In this document: positions 36,890-45,333 of the stretch, one piece after another
Layout of the letters: each line of letters begins with the position of its first letter
How positions within the stretch are numbered: position 1 is the first letter of the stretch
Source of the DNA: Streptococcus cuniculi
GTDB lineage: Bacteria > Bacillota > Bacilli > Lactobacillales > Streptococcaceae
Reading direction: 5' to 3'
DNA length: 64,000 nt
NCBI RefSeq assembly: GCF_004570575.1
Contig: NZ_SPPD01000009.1
Span: 37,615-101,614 of the forward strand
Notes under the pieces: generated by a model
Told to the model about the DNA's origin: nothing
Database searches by the model: none
Seen by the model: only the letters and a program-made list of their open reading frames with translations
Position numbers and translations under genes: made by a program

Positions 36890-37059
36890 TATAGTGCATT
36901 ATCGTCATTTCGTTTATACCTAAAGGTAGCCACATCGTTTAGGGCGTGTTCAATTAGTAAAATATGAGAGCGTTAAAAAAGTCCTAATAAAAATAGGAGC
37001 TTTGATGAACGCCAGTTCTATCTGCGATTGCGTTTCCTTGTCTATTTTAGTTAAAAAAG
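36890..37059. repeat. Fragment of the ~110-bp repeat family
   Basis: The segment contains TTTAGGGCGTGTTCAATTAG, then AATATGAGAGCGTTAAAAAAG and AAATAGGAGCTTTGATGAACG. These phrases are shared with the repeats behind lysC. No gene is visible. Confidence 0.45.
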
Positions 37060-37103
37060 AAGCCTTACAGATTTCCGTAAAGGAAAGGGCTGTAAGGCTT
37101 TTT
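37060..37103. terminator. Convergent terminator, scrR and nusB operon
   Basis: AAGCCTTACAG and CTGTAAGGCTT form an 11-base stem flanked by A-rich and T-rich runs, able to stop both the rightward scr transcript and the leftward nusB operon. Confidence 0.85.
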
Positions 37104-37104
37104 G

Positions 37105-37317
37105 CTATTGGTTACATGACTTGATTCGGTGACGAAGATGATAGAGATAATAGACGATTACTAGAATGATGTAGCTGATCATCAAGAAACTCCATATCAG
37201 AGCCCAGAAAACAGGAATGGTTTCTATTCTGTCTAGGAAACCATACACGACCAAACATAGATTTCCTCCAAAGACCAGAGCGGAAAAGAGTTGCAGCATT
37301 TTCTTCATCTTCATCAT
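37105..37317 (-). CDS. Small two-segment membrane protein
   Basis: A 70-residue protein with a short basic start (MMKMKK), two hydrophobic segments (LFSALVFGGNLCLVVYGFL and FWALIWSFLMISYIILVIVYYLY) and a basic tail (HLRHRIKSCNQ). I do not recognise a family. GAGG lies five bases before the ATG. The gene starts 22 bases after nusB on the same strand and ends at the operon terminator, so it is probably expressed as the last gene of the peptidase-efp-asp23-nusB run. It could be a small regulatory or stress-linked membrane peptide. Confidence 0.6.
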   Translation of the reverse strand: MMKMKKMLQLFSALVFGGNLCLVVYGFLDRIETIPVFWALIWSFLMISYIILVIVYYLYHLRHRIKSCNQ

Positions 37318-37339
37318 TTCTACCTCAAACAGAAGTCGC

Positions 37340-37768
37340 TTAGACTTCTTCTCTGATAAACTGACTCAAGACACCGTTAATGAATTTGGCAGACGCAGGA
37401 TCTGAAAATTCTTTGGCTAGCTCGATTGCCTCATTGACAGCCACGCGGTCAGGTGTTTCTTCAAAATACAAGATTTCAAAGAGTCCCAAACGCATAATAT
37501 TCTTATCAATCAAGGTCAAGCGCTCCAAGGTCCAACCCGCTTTCAAGCGTGTTGCCAATTGGGCATCAATCTCATCTTGCACATCTGCAACTCCTGTCAC
37601 AAGATTGAGCAAAAAGAGAGGGATTTCCACTTCTTGCTCTTCGTCATAATCATAGAGATAGGCAAATTGGGCTGCTTGAACAGGCTCTTGACCGAATTCT
37701 AGGGACACAATCGCCTGGAGAGCACATTGGCGCAAATAATGCCGTGATTCGTGTTGCTTACTCTTCAT
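37340..37768 (-). CDS. nusB: Transcription antitermination factor NusB
   Basis: A 142-residue all-helical protein that, with NusE (S10), binds boxA RNA of rRNA leaders and prevents premature termination. Family hallmarks are SRHYLRQCALQAIVSLEF at the start, WTLERLTLIDKNIMRLGLFEILYFEETPDRVAVNEAIELAKEFSDPASAKFINGVL at the C-terminus. Length is typical. It overlaps the upstream Asp23-family gene by 11 bases. Confidence 0.96.
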   Translation of the reverse strand: MKSKQHESRHYLRQCALQAIVSLEFGQEPVQAAQFAYLYDYDEEQEVEIPLFLLNLVTGVADVQDEIDAQLATRLKAGWTLERLTLIDKNIMRLGLFEILYFEETPDRVAVNEAIELAKEFSDPASAKFINGVLSQFIREEV

Positions 37769-38150
37769 CTAAGAAGTCCTCACCAAACAAATCCTTTAGG
37801 TCTGGTTTTGGTGTCTTGTCTGGCACGATGCCATCCACGTGAATGTTCACAGTTTTCACCGTCACATCGGCATAGTTCGCAACAGCTGTTTTGACCGCAC
37901 GCTGAATGTTCATCGATACTGTCGGAACGTTGACACCATACTCTAGATACACATAGATATCCGCTGTCACATCACCTGCTTCGTCCGTTTGGAGATAAAC
38001 ACCGCGGTTTAGAGCCGTTTTTGATAAGCCATCTCTTACTTTTTTATTATGGAGCGAATGAACGCCATCTACCTTCGCAGAAGCAATCCCTGTAATCACC
38101 TCCAACACACGAGGTGCAATAACGATTTCGCCTACATTTTCTTTTGTCAT
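37758..38150 (-). CDS. Asp23/Gls24 family envelope stress protein
   Basis: A 130-residue protein of the Asp23 (DUF322) family: GEIVIAPRVLEVITGIASAKVDGVHSLHNKK, VYLEYGVNVPTVSMNIQRAVKTAVANYADVTVKTVNIHVDGIVPDK. These proteins are cytoplasmic but associate with membranes and often lie beside efp and nusB in Firmicutes (YqhY in Bacillus, linked there to acetyl-CoA carboxylase control). The position between efp and nusB matches YqhY. No signal peptide. A second family member is at 63014-63379. Confidence 0.9.
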   Translation of the reverse strand: MTKENVGEIVIAPRVLEVITGIASAKVDGVHSLHNKKVRDGLSKTALNRGVYLQTDEAGDVTADIYVYLEYGVNVPTVSMNIQRAVKTAVANYADVTVKTVNIHVDGIVPDKTPKPDLKDLFGEDFLDEE

Positions 38151-38177
38151 GAGAAATCCTTTCTAAGAGGAATGCCA

Positions 38178-38738
38178 TTAAGCACGTGACACGTATGTTC
38201 CCTCTGCTGTATTGATGACCAATTTTTGACCTGCTTCGATGAAGTCTGGTACGTTGACCACAAGTCCTGTTTCCAGTGTAGCCGGTTTACCTGAACCAGT
38301 CACCGTTGCTCCCTTGATAGACGGCTGTGTTTCCGCAACCACCAATTCAACGGTTGTTGGAACGGTCACACCAATCACTTCTGTTCCGTAGAATTGAATT
38401 TTAACTTCTGAATTTTCAAGAATGTAGAGCAATTCTTCCTTGACACTTGCCACTGGAATTTCGTATTGGTCAAAGGATTCTGTATCCATGAAGTAGGCTG
38501 TCTCATCCATTTGGTAAAGATAGGTTGCTACGCGGGTTTCGATAATAGCTTGTTCAAATTTTTCATCTGGACGGTAAGTCGTATCAAAGGTTGAACCTGT
38601 ACGCACATCACGCAATTTCATGCGCATGATTGTATTTCCTTTACCTGGTTTGTGGTGGCTTGCATCCAATACGCGGAGAAGTTTTCCGTCCGGAGCAATA
38701 AAGGTCATACCGGCTCTTAATTTACTTGCATCAATCAT
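38178..38738 (-). CDS. efp: Elongation factor P
   Basis: A 186-residue translation factor that relieves ribosome stalling at polyproline. The tip loop HHKPGKGN presents Lys33, which would be the residue modified in other bacteria. Three beta-barrel domains fit the family length. The start [13 protein letters not shown] is standard. A good promoter (TTGAGA, 17 bases, TAGAAT at 38777-38805) lies upstream, so efp, the Asp23-family gene and nusB probably form a unit even though the peptidase gene precedes them. Confidence 0.97.
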   Translation of the reverse strand: MIDASKLRAGMTFIAPDGKLLRVLDASHHKPGKGNTIMRMKLRDVRTGSTFDTTYRPDEKFEQAIIETRVATYLYQMDETAYFMDTESFDQYEIPVASVKEELLYILENSEVKIQFYGTEVIGVTVPTTVELVVAETQPSIKGATVTGSGKPATLETGLVVNVPDFIEAGQKLVINTAEGTYVSRA

Positions 38739-38776
38739 GTCTATGATTACCTCTTCATTATTTTATTATTCGTTTT

Positions 38777-38805
38777 ATTCTATCACAAATTGTCTGATTT
38801 CTCAA
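38777..38805 (-). promoter_or_regulatory. efp promoter
   Basis: TTGAGA, 17 bases, TAGAAT. The -35 overlaps the last codons of the upstream peptidase gene. Confidence 0.6.
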
Positions 38806-39863
38806 ATCACAATCAACTCTTTTGGTGCCAAGGTCAAGATTTTACAACCTGTCTCTGTAATCAAGAGATCATCTTCAATCCGCACTCCGTACTTGCCCTC
38901 CAGATAGATACCCGGCTCATCGGTCAAGACCATGCCCGCCTGAATAGTCGCAGTCGCGGCTTGACTAAAATAGGGAACCTCATGGACATCCAGTCCCATA
39001 CCGTGGCCGATTCCATGCGTAAAGTAAGGACCATAGCCCGCTGCTTCAATGACACGACGCGGAACACCGTCAAATTCACGGTATTCCATACCCGCCTTAG
39101 CTGCCGCAATCAAAGCTTGGTTGGCTGCTAAAACCGTCTGGTAAATCTCTGCCTCTTCATCGCTGACAGAACCAATATAAATGGTCCGCGTCATATCGCT
39201 TACATAGTGGTTGTAGATACAGCCAAAATCCAAGGTCAGGGCATCGCCTGCTTCAATGACCTTGTCGGAGGCCCGTCCGTGTGGCATAGCAGAGCGGTAA
39301 CCTGATGCTGCAATCGTATCAAATGACACTGCCTCAGAACCCATTTTCCGCATGCGAAAATCAATGAAATTAGCCACTTCCAACTCGGTTTTCCCCACTT
39401 TGATAAAGTCTAAGGCATCTAAAAAGGCTTGATCCGAAATCTGGCAGGCGCGCTGAATGGTCGCAATCTCCGTCTCGTCTTTCACCATGCGCAAGCCCAT
39501 AACCACATCTGTCGTAGGCACCAAGTGTACTCCCTCAAAAACAGCTTGCATGGCTTGGTAGTAGGCAACAGACACCTCATCTTCAAAGGCAAGTTCTCTC
39601 AAGTTGCTATCTTTCAGCACCTGCGCCACAACCGAAAGCGCATCACGATTTGAGACGATTTCAAAGTCTTTGACAACCGACTGGGCATAGGTAATGTAGC
39701 GGTCATCCGTAATCAAAATCTGACGCTCCGCTGTGACCAACACCGTTCCAGCCGTCCCCCAAAAACCTGTCAAATAGTAAATGTTTTTAAGATTGGTAAT
39801 GAGAAGGGTGGAATAGTTCCCCTCTGCCATTTGCTGCCGTAATTTCGTTAATCGTTGGTTCAT
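38802..39863 (-). CDS. pepP: Xaa-Pro aminopeptidase, M24 family
   Basis: A 353-residue dimetal peptidase that removes N-terminal residues before proline. The creatinase-like N-domain is followed by the pita-bread catalytic domain. Metal ligands are visible in LTLDFGCIYNHYVSDMTR (two Asp), GIGHGMGLDVHE (His), LTDEPGIYL (Glu) and GVRIEDDLLI (Glu). Two ATGs follow AAGGAGG; the second is better spaced and gives the usual MNQRLTKLR. PepQ-type prolidase is an alternative name. It precedes efp, a common arrangement. Confidence 0.9.
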   Translation of the reverse strand: MNQRLTKLRQQMAEGNYSTLLITNLKNIYYLTGFWGTAGTVLVTAERQILITDDRYITYAQSVVKDFEIVSNRDALSVVAQVLKDSNLRELAFEDEVSVAYYQAMQAVFEGVHLVPTTDVVMGLRMVKDETEIATIQRACQISDQAFLDALDFIKVGKTELEVANFIDFRMRKMGSEAVSFDTIAASGYRSAMPHGRASDKVIEAGDALTLDFGCIYNHYVSDMTRTIYIGSVSDEEAEIYQTVLAANQALIAAAKAGMEYREFDGVPRRVIEAAGYGPYFTHGIGHGMGLDVHEVPYFSQAATATIQAGMVLTDEPGIYLEGKYGVRIEDDLLITETGCKILTLAPKELIVI

Positions 39864-39900
39864 CATATGTCCTCCTTGGTTATCATCTAGTATCATTGTA

Positions 39901-40144
39901 CCATAAATAGGGAAATAGGACGAAGGCGGAAGTCTTTCCTTCATCTACTACTTACTAAAGAGCTAAAAGAAAACAACTGACACCCTTTTAAAATCCAAAA
40001 AAGCTGGAAATCATGATTCCCAACTCTTCTGCATTACAGCGTGCGCTCCTTGTACAAAATAGTCCTACTACTTAGTTGCCGAATCAAGCCACTACAAGCT
40101 ACTCTTCTACTACATAGGAGGTACTTGCTATATGATAGTACAAT
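39901..40144. other. Noncoding gap
   Basis: Besides a TACAAT with extended TG at 39895-39900 (probably the peptidase gene's promoter), I see no genes or clear signals here. The sequence is AT-rich. Confidence 0.4.
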
Positions 40145-40237
40145 CTATATTTCAATAATTTCATCAATTTTAGAACGTAATTTACTTAAATCCTCGTTAT
40201 CTAATTGGTAAACCTTTGCATATTTACGATAATATAG

Positions 40238-40570
40238 TTACTTCCCGCCTTTATCTAAAATAGTATTCCCATTATCACCACATTTTAATTTACGTTCACT
40301 TGAAATTCTACGTTTATCTACTTCCTGAATTTTACGAGCATAAACAAAAGAACTATCATAAGAAGGATTAGTCTGATATTTAAAGTTATCTAACGTTATA
40401 CCACCACGATATTTTCGTCCTTTCTTTTTACCTGTTACTGGAGCAATCAAAAGAGTCTTGTCGTCACCTGACACCTTAGATAAAATAACTCCGTAATGTT
40501 TTCCATAAAATTCATTCATGCCACGATTAGGAAACCGCACTACATAAACACCGCCGATATCTAAACCCAT
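40238..40570 (-). CDS. MazF/PemK-like toxin family protein, possibly truncated
   Basis: A 110-residue protein resembling PemK/MazF endoribonuclease toxins: IGGVYVVRFPNRGMNEFYGKHYGVILS, LLIAPVTGKKKGRKYRGGITLDNFKY, then SFVYARKIQEVDKRRI. The stop (TAA) after DKGGK is followed in the same frame by 32 more codons (LYYRKYAKVYQLDNEDLSKLRSKIDEIIEI) ending at 40145, so a nonsense mutation may have shortened it. No antitoxin gene is adjacent. No ribosome binding site is obvious; a hairpin (GTCTCAA/TTGAGAC) lies just before the ATG. Likely acquired. Confidence 0.65.
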   Translation of the reverse strand: MGLDIGGVYVVRFPNRGMNEFYGKHYGVILSKVSGDDKTLLIAPVTGKKKGRKYRGGITLDNFKYQTNPSYDSSFVYARKIQEVDKRRISSERKLKCGDNGNTILDKGGK

Positions 40571-40574
40571 TTTA

Positions 40575-40659
40575 TAGTCTCAAAAAAAATTGAGACGTAT
40601 TATGAAATACGCCCCACGTGTATCCTTGACGAACAAGGCTTTTGACTATCTATAGTATA
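40575..40659 (-). promoter_or_regulatory. Promoter and hairpin before the toxin-like gene
   Basis: TTGCTA, 16 bases, TATACT at about 40654-40681. Between it and the gene is the inverted repeat GTCTCAA...TTGAGAC with an all-T loop on the minus strand, which could be an operator or could hide the start from ribosomes. Confidence 0.4.
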
Positions 40660-40754
40660 GCAAAATATATGGAAATAGCAACACTTTTATCACTGTTTTT
40701 CAAATCTACTACTCACTAAAAACCGAAAAGCAGACAAATTAAATATAAACTAGC

Positions 40755-40801
40755 AAAAAGTCGCCTAAATCAAGGACTGAAAATCCCGATTTAAAGCGAC
40801 T
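40755..40801 (-). terminator. uvrA terminator
   Basis: AGTCGC with GCGACT and TAAATC with GATTTA form a two-part stem, followed on the minus strand by five Ts. Confidence 0.85.
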
Positions 40802-40838
40802 ACTATCTTCTATATCATTTCAAGTTCAAGACTCACCC

Positions 40839-43667
40839 TTATTTTTTCAACTTCCCTTTCAGATACTGTCCTGTATAGCTGGCTTCATTTACCGCGACCT
40901 CTTCAGGCGTTCCTGTTGCGATAATCATACCGCCACCGACACCGCCCTCTGGTCCGAGGTCGATGATATGGTCTGCGGTTTTAATCACATCTAGGTTATG
41001 CTCAATGACGAGCACTGTATTTCCGTCATCGACAAAGCGCGCCAAAACCTTCAACAACTGGGCAATGTCTTCTGTATGAAGCCCTGTCGTCGGTTCATCT
41101 AAGATATACAAGGATTTCCCCGTTGAACGCTTGTGGAGTTCACTCGCCAGCTTCATCCGCTGCGCCTCTCCTCCTGAGAGGGTCGTAGCGGGTTGTCCCA
41201 GCGTGACATAGCCTAAGCCGACATCTTGAATGGTCCGCAACTTCCGCTCAATTTTGGGAATGTGTTTGAAGAACTCAACTGCATCGTTGACTGTCATATC
41301 CAGAATTTCTGCGATATTTTTTTCCTTGTAATGGACTTCGAGGGTTTCAGAATTATACCTACGCCCATGGCAGACCTCACAAGGCACAAATACATCTGGT
41401 AGGAAGTGCATCTCAATCTTGATAATTCCGTCTCCCGAGCAGGCCTCGCAACGACCGCCTTTGACATTAAAGGAAAAACGCCCTTTCTTATAACCGCGAA
41501 TCTTGGCTTCGTTGGTCTGGGCAAACAAATCCCGAATATCATCAAATACCCCCGTATAGGTAGCAGGATTGGAACGTGGGGTGCGTCCTATCGGGCTTTG
41601 ATCAATATCGATCAAACGATCGAGATGCTCAATTCCTGAAATGGATTTGAATTTTCCTGGTTTTTCCGAATTGCGATTGAGCTTTTGGGCAATGGCTTTC
41701 TTCAAAATCGAGTTGACCAAGGTTGACTTCCCAGAACCCGATACCCCCGTGACAGCGACGAACTTGCCGAGCGGAATCCGAGCCGTCACGTTTTGCAAAT
41801 TATTCTCACGCGCCCCAGTCACTTCAACAAAGCGACCATTGCCAATACGACGTTCCAGAGGAACGGGGATTTCCCTCTTGCCTGAGAGGTATTGACCAGT
41901 GATGGATTTTTTATTTTTTGCAACCTGTACAGGTGTTCCAAAGGCCACAATCTCACCTCCAAAAACACCCGCACCTGGTCCGATATCAATCAGATAGTCT
42001 GCCTCTCGCATCGTATCTTCATCATGTTCCACCACAATCAAGGTATTGCCCAAATCCCTCATTTTCTTAAGACTAGCAATCAAGCGGTCATTATCCCGCT
42101 GATGAAGACCGATAGAGGGTTCGTCTAGAATATACAAGACCCCGCTTAGGTTGGAACCAATCTGGGTCGCCAAACGAATCCGCTGGCTCTCTCCCCCTGA
42201 CAAGGTGCCTGCCGAACGGGACAGGGTCAAATAATTGAGACCTACATTATTCAAGAAGGTCAAGCGGTCCTTGATTTCTTTGACAATCGGAGTCGCAATC
42301 GTCGCTTCGTTGGCTGAGAGCTGCAGGTGGGACACAAGCTCCAAGTGATCCGCTACTGATAAGTCAGAGAGTTCCCCAATGTGCAGACCATTTTCACCGC
42401 CCACACGAACAGACAAGGCTTGGTCGTTCAAGCGGTAGCCGTGGCAGGTCACACAGGTCAGCTCATTCATGTAAGCCCGCATAACTTGACGGGTATAGTC
42501 ACTATTGGTCTCACGGTAACGGCGGCTGATATTGCTCATCAAGCCCTCAAAAGGAATATCAATATCACGCACACCTCCAAATTCATTCTCATAATGAAAA
42601 TGAAATTCTCTGCCATCTGAACCGTGAAAAATCAGTTCCTTTTCCTCGGTTGACAAGTCCTCAAAGGGCTTATCCATATCAATCCCAAACTGGGTCATGG
42701 CCTGCTCCAACATCTGCGGATAGTAGTTGGACGAAATGGGATTCCAAGGTGCCAAAGCCCCCTCACGCAAGGTCTTTTGGGAATCCGGCACAATCAAATC
42801 TTCATCGACTTCCAGTTTCATCCCCAAACCATCGCAGTCGCTACAAGACCCAAAAGGGGCATTGAAGGAAAAAAGTCGCGGCTCTAACTCTGGCACTGTA
42901 AAGCCACAAACAGGACAAGCATAATATTCAGAAAAGAGCATCTCCTGCCCGTCCATGGTATCAATGATGACATAACCTTCAGCAAGGCGCAAAGCCGCTT
43001 CAATCGAGTCAAACAAACGTGAACGGAGCCCATCTTTTATCACAATTCGATCCACTACTACCTCAATATTATGCTGCTTGCTCTTTGATAGCTCCGGTAC
43101 TTCTGTCACATCATAGATGTCTCCGTCCACACGGACACGGACATAACCGTCCTTTTGAATCTTCTCAAAAATGACCTTGTGTTGTCCTTTTTTCTTCCGT
43201 ACAATCGGCGCTAGAATTTGCAGGCGTTGACGCTCTGGCAATTCCAAGACCTCATCGACAATCTGCTCTACAGACGAGGCAGCAATCGCCCCATGACCAT
43301 TGATACAATAAGGTGTCCCTACTCGAGCATACAGGAGGCGGAGGTAATCATTGATTTCTGTTACCGTTCCGACTGTCGAACGTGGGTTTTTGGAGGTGGT
43401 CTTTTGGTCGATGGAAATCGCTGGACTTAGCCCTTCAATCGAATCTACATCAGGCTTGTCCATATTGCCTAAAAACTGGCGGGCATAGGCGGACAAGCTC
43501 TCCACATAGCGTCGTTGCCCTTCTGCATACAAGGTGTCAAAGGCTAGACTTGACTTCCCAGACCCAGATAGTCCCGTGACCACAACCAGCTTCTCACGCG
43601 GAATCGTTACATCAATATTTTTCAAATTGTGGGCACGCGCCCCATGAATTACAATCTTATCGTTCAT
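40839..43667 (-). CDS. uvrA: Excinuclease ABC subunit A
   Basis: A 942-residue ABC-type ATPase that finds bulky DNA lesions and loads UvrB. The first Walker A is GLSGSGKSS (residues 32-40) and the second [17 protein letters not shown] signature motifs are [12 protein letters not shown] and [12 protein letters not shown]. Two zinc-finger modules are visible: [15 protein letters not shown]...CSDCDGLG and [29 protein letters not shown]. Promoter TTGGTT, 17 bases, TATAAT at 43694-43722. Length and order are typical; stands alone. Confidence 0.98.
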   Translation of the reverse strand: MNDKIVIHGARAHNLKNIDVTIPREKLVVVTGLSGSGKSSLAFDTLYAEGQRRYVESLSAYARQFLGNMDKPDVDSIEGLSPAISIDQKTTSKNPRSTVGTVTEINDYLRLLYARVGTPYCINGHGAIAASSVEQIVDEVLELPERQRLQILAPIVRKKKGQHKVIFEKIQKDGYVRVRVDGDIYDVTEVPELSKSKQHNIEVVVDRIVIKDGLRSRLFDSIEAALRLAEGYVIIDTMDGQEMLFSEYYACPVCGFTVPELEPRLFSFNAPFGSCSDCDGLGMKLEVDEDLIVPDSQKTLREGALAPWNPISSNYYPQMLEQAMTQFGIDMDKPFEDLSTEEKELIFHGSDGREFHFHYENEFGGVRDIDIPFEGLMSNISRRYRETNSDYTRQVMRAYMNELTCVTCHGYRLNDQALSVRVGGENGLHIGELSDLSVADHLELVSHLQLSANEATIATPIVKEIKDRLTFLNNVGLNYLTLSRSAGTLSGGESQRIRLATQIGSNLSGVLYILDEPSIGLHQRDNDRLIASLKKMRDLGNTLIVVEHDEDTMREADYLIDIGPGAGVFGGEIVAFGTPVQVAKNKKSITGQYLSGKREIPVPLERRIGNGRFVEVTGARENNLQNVTARIPLGKFVAVTGVSGSGKSTLVNSILKKAIAQKLNRNSEKPGKFKSISGIEHLDRLIDIDQSPIGRTPRSNPATYTGVFDDIRDLFAQTNEAKIRGYKKGRFSFNVKGGRCEACSGDGIIKIEMHFLPDVFVPCEVCHGRRYNSETLEVHYKEKNIAEILDMTVNDAVEFFKHIPKIERKLRTIQDVGLGYVTLGQPATTLSGGEAQRMKLASELHKRSTGKSLYILDEPTTGLHTEDIAQLLKVLARFVDDGNTVLVIEHNLDVIKTADHIIDLGPEGGVGGGMIIATGTPEEVAVNEASYTGQYLKGKLKK

Positions 43668-43693
43668 TTCTTCTTCCTTCTAAAAATACCTCA

Positions 43694-43722
43694 ATTATAG
43701 CACATCTAAATAAAACAACCAA
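43694..43722 (-). promoter_or_regulatory. uvrA promoter
   Basis: TTGGTT, 17 bases, TATAAT. I see no SOS-type operator overlapping it. Confidence 0.65.
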
Positions 43723-43836
43723 ATCAGAAAGTATCAAATTAGGACAAACGCATGAAGAAAATATAGTTTTCAGATAACCGTTTCATAAACTAGGTGTGAA
43801 TCCTCTGCTATACTAGAGATAGTGGAGGATTTTGTC

Positions 43837-44028
43837 ATGAACGAGATACTAGAATTCTTGATAAATGTTCGCGATGATAGAGAGTATTGGAAAATCAAGC
43901 ACACCTTGTCAAATTGTGCTTTCATCAACAGACATACGTTATCATTTCAAAAAGCAAAATACAGAAAGATATTTCTTGTACTTAAAAAGAGCAACCCGTT
44001 TTTTCTTGTTACCCTTTTTCACTGCTAA
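43837..44028 (+). pseudogene. Possible ISAs1-type transposase remnant
   Basis: A 63-codon frame beginning MNEILEFLINVRDDREYWKIKHTLSN behind GGAGG. The start resembles the N-terminal helper region of ISAs1-family (H-repeat) transposases, which read DPRDxRxxKHxLxD. After about 27 residues the similarity ends, so the gene is broken. The sequence to 44438 has further short open stretches without starts and looks like decayed DNA. The assignment is tentative. Confidence 0.35.
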
Positions 44029-44438
44029 GAAACACTCCTTTGAAACTCAGTTGTCAGTTGTAGTTGCGCAGGAAGTTTATTGAAACAACTTCTCAGCTAC
44101 CACACAAAATGATCGGATGGTGAGATGATACTTATTATACAAGGCTATACGACACACAAAGTGCCCGAAGATATAATAGTTGCAATCAAACAAGCAGAAA
44201 AGGCGATTTATAGAAGAACTAGCCGATACTGCTTTTTTTGAAATTCTAAAGCAGAGCTATCCGAACATTGCCCTTGGCTTTTATAGTAGATTGAAAAAGG
44301 AGTAGGACAAGGCAGGCAAGAAGCGGCAGATAGAACCGGCGTTCATCAAAGCGACTGAACAAGCACTTAAAGACGATAAAAACGCTCACTTTGGCATGAT
44401 TTTTCAAATTAAAATCCCTTATAACGGAAATAGTCGCC
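44029..44438. other. Decayed noncoding stretch
   Basis: No gene with start and ribosome binding site is visible. A 50-codon open stretch without an initiator (44308-44463, encoding AFIKATEQALKDDKNAHFGMIFQIK) may be what remains of a lost gene. Confidence 0.35.
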
Positions 44439-44472
44439 TAAAAAGACTAGAAACTCAATTCTAGTCTTTTAT
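44439..44472 (-). terminator. Terminator of the protease/DUF5648 operon
   Basis: AAAGACTAGAA and TTCTAGTCTTT pair over 11 bases, with T-runs on either strand, six bases after the stop of the repeat-protein gene. Confidence 0.85.
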
Positions 44473-44477
44473 AGTCA

Positions 44478-45320
44478 TCATTCTACATTCCAAGCGACAC
44501 CTTCATATTTCCAACCGCGGGTCGAGAGGACGTTCTTCTCGTTGGCATCTCGTGTATAGAGGTGCTTTTTAATGCCTGCGTGGTAGAGACGATAAACTGG
44601 GGTGCTGCCGCTTGATTTGTAGGCTTCCCCCTCTTGCTTCCAGCCACGGGTCGCAAGGACCTTGTACTCATTTGTATCCATGGTATAGAGATGAACCTTT
44701 AAGCCTGGGTGATAGAGACGGTAGACAGGAGTACCAGAAGCATTATTACTAGTCCAAGCTTGACCTTCCTGTTTCCAGCCACGTGTTCCAAGAACACGAT
44801 ATTCATTGTCGTCCATGGTATAGAGATGGACTTTTAAGTCTGGTTGGTAAAGGCGGTAGACGGGGCTATTTGCTGGCACAACTTCCACAGAGAATTGACG
44901 CTGTATTGGTATTGTAGGCCTATCAGGAATTGTACCAGGGTCATGCTTATAGGTGATATCATGCTGGTTTATATAATCAAAAAATGGTTGTGTGGAATCA
45001 TTTAGATAGAGGACAAGTGTTGCTTTTCCAACATTGACTGCTTTCCAGTTTCCTATTTCATCTACCTCTAAAACATTAGCGGGTGAACTCTCCATCAAAT
45101 CATAACCATAGGCGTATTGGAAGTCTTTCAAGGGTCCATCCTGTAAGGGACGGATTTGTCCAGATTGCCCAACCACAACTTTTCCTTGCGGTACTGTTGA
45201 TTCATCTAAATAAAATTCCCCATGTTTTATATATGTTGTTGCTTCTACATGTACAGTAAGAGTAAAACATATTAGAAGCATTGACGATATTGCCATTATA
45301 TAAGTAAGATATTTTTTCAT
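44478..45320 (-). CDS. Secreted protein with three DUF5648 repeats
   Basis: A 280-residue secreted protein. MKKYLTYIMAISSMLLICFTLTVHVEA is a clear signal peptide with an Ala-X-Ala-like cut. A unique domain (residues ~28-155, YIKHGEFYLDESTVPQGKVVVGQSGQ...) follows. Then three repeats of the form PVYRLYxxxLKxHLYTxDxNExxVLxTRGWKxEGxAW make up the C-terminus. Such repeats are DUF5648, of unknown function, found in surface or secreted hydrolases. Start follows AAAGGAG. The gene begins 13 bases after the protease gene and shares its transcript. Its last repeat is nearly duplicated at 7785-7943. No catalytic motif is seen. Confidence 0.8.
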   Translation of the reverse strand: MKKYLTYIMAISSMLLICFTLTVHVEATTYIKHGEFYLDESTVPQGKVVVGQSGQIRPLQDGPLKDFQYAYGYDLMESSPANVLEVDEIGNWKAVNVGKATLVLYLNDSTQPFFDYINQHDITYKHDPGTIPDRPTIPIQRQFSVEVVPANSPVYRLYQPDLKVHLYTMDDNEYRVLGTRGWKQEGQAWTSNNASGTPVYRLYHPGLKVHLYTMDTNEYKVLATRGWKQEGEAYKSSGSTPVYRLYHAGIKKHLYTRDANEKNVLSTRGWKYEGVAWNVE

Positions 45321-45333
45321 GTTACAGCTCCTT

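Noticed and set aside
44308..44463. Gene encoding AFIKATEQALKDDKNAHFGM...
   Set aside because: Open for about 50 codons but no start codon or ribosome binding site; treated as a possible remnant only.
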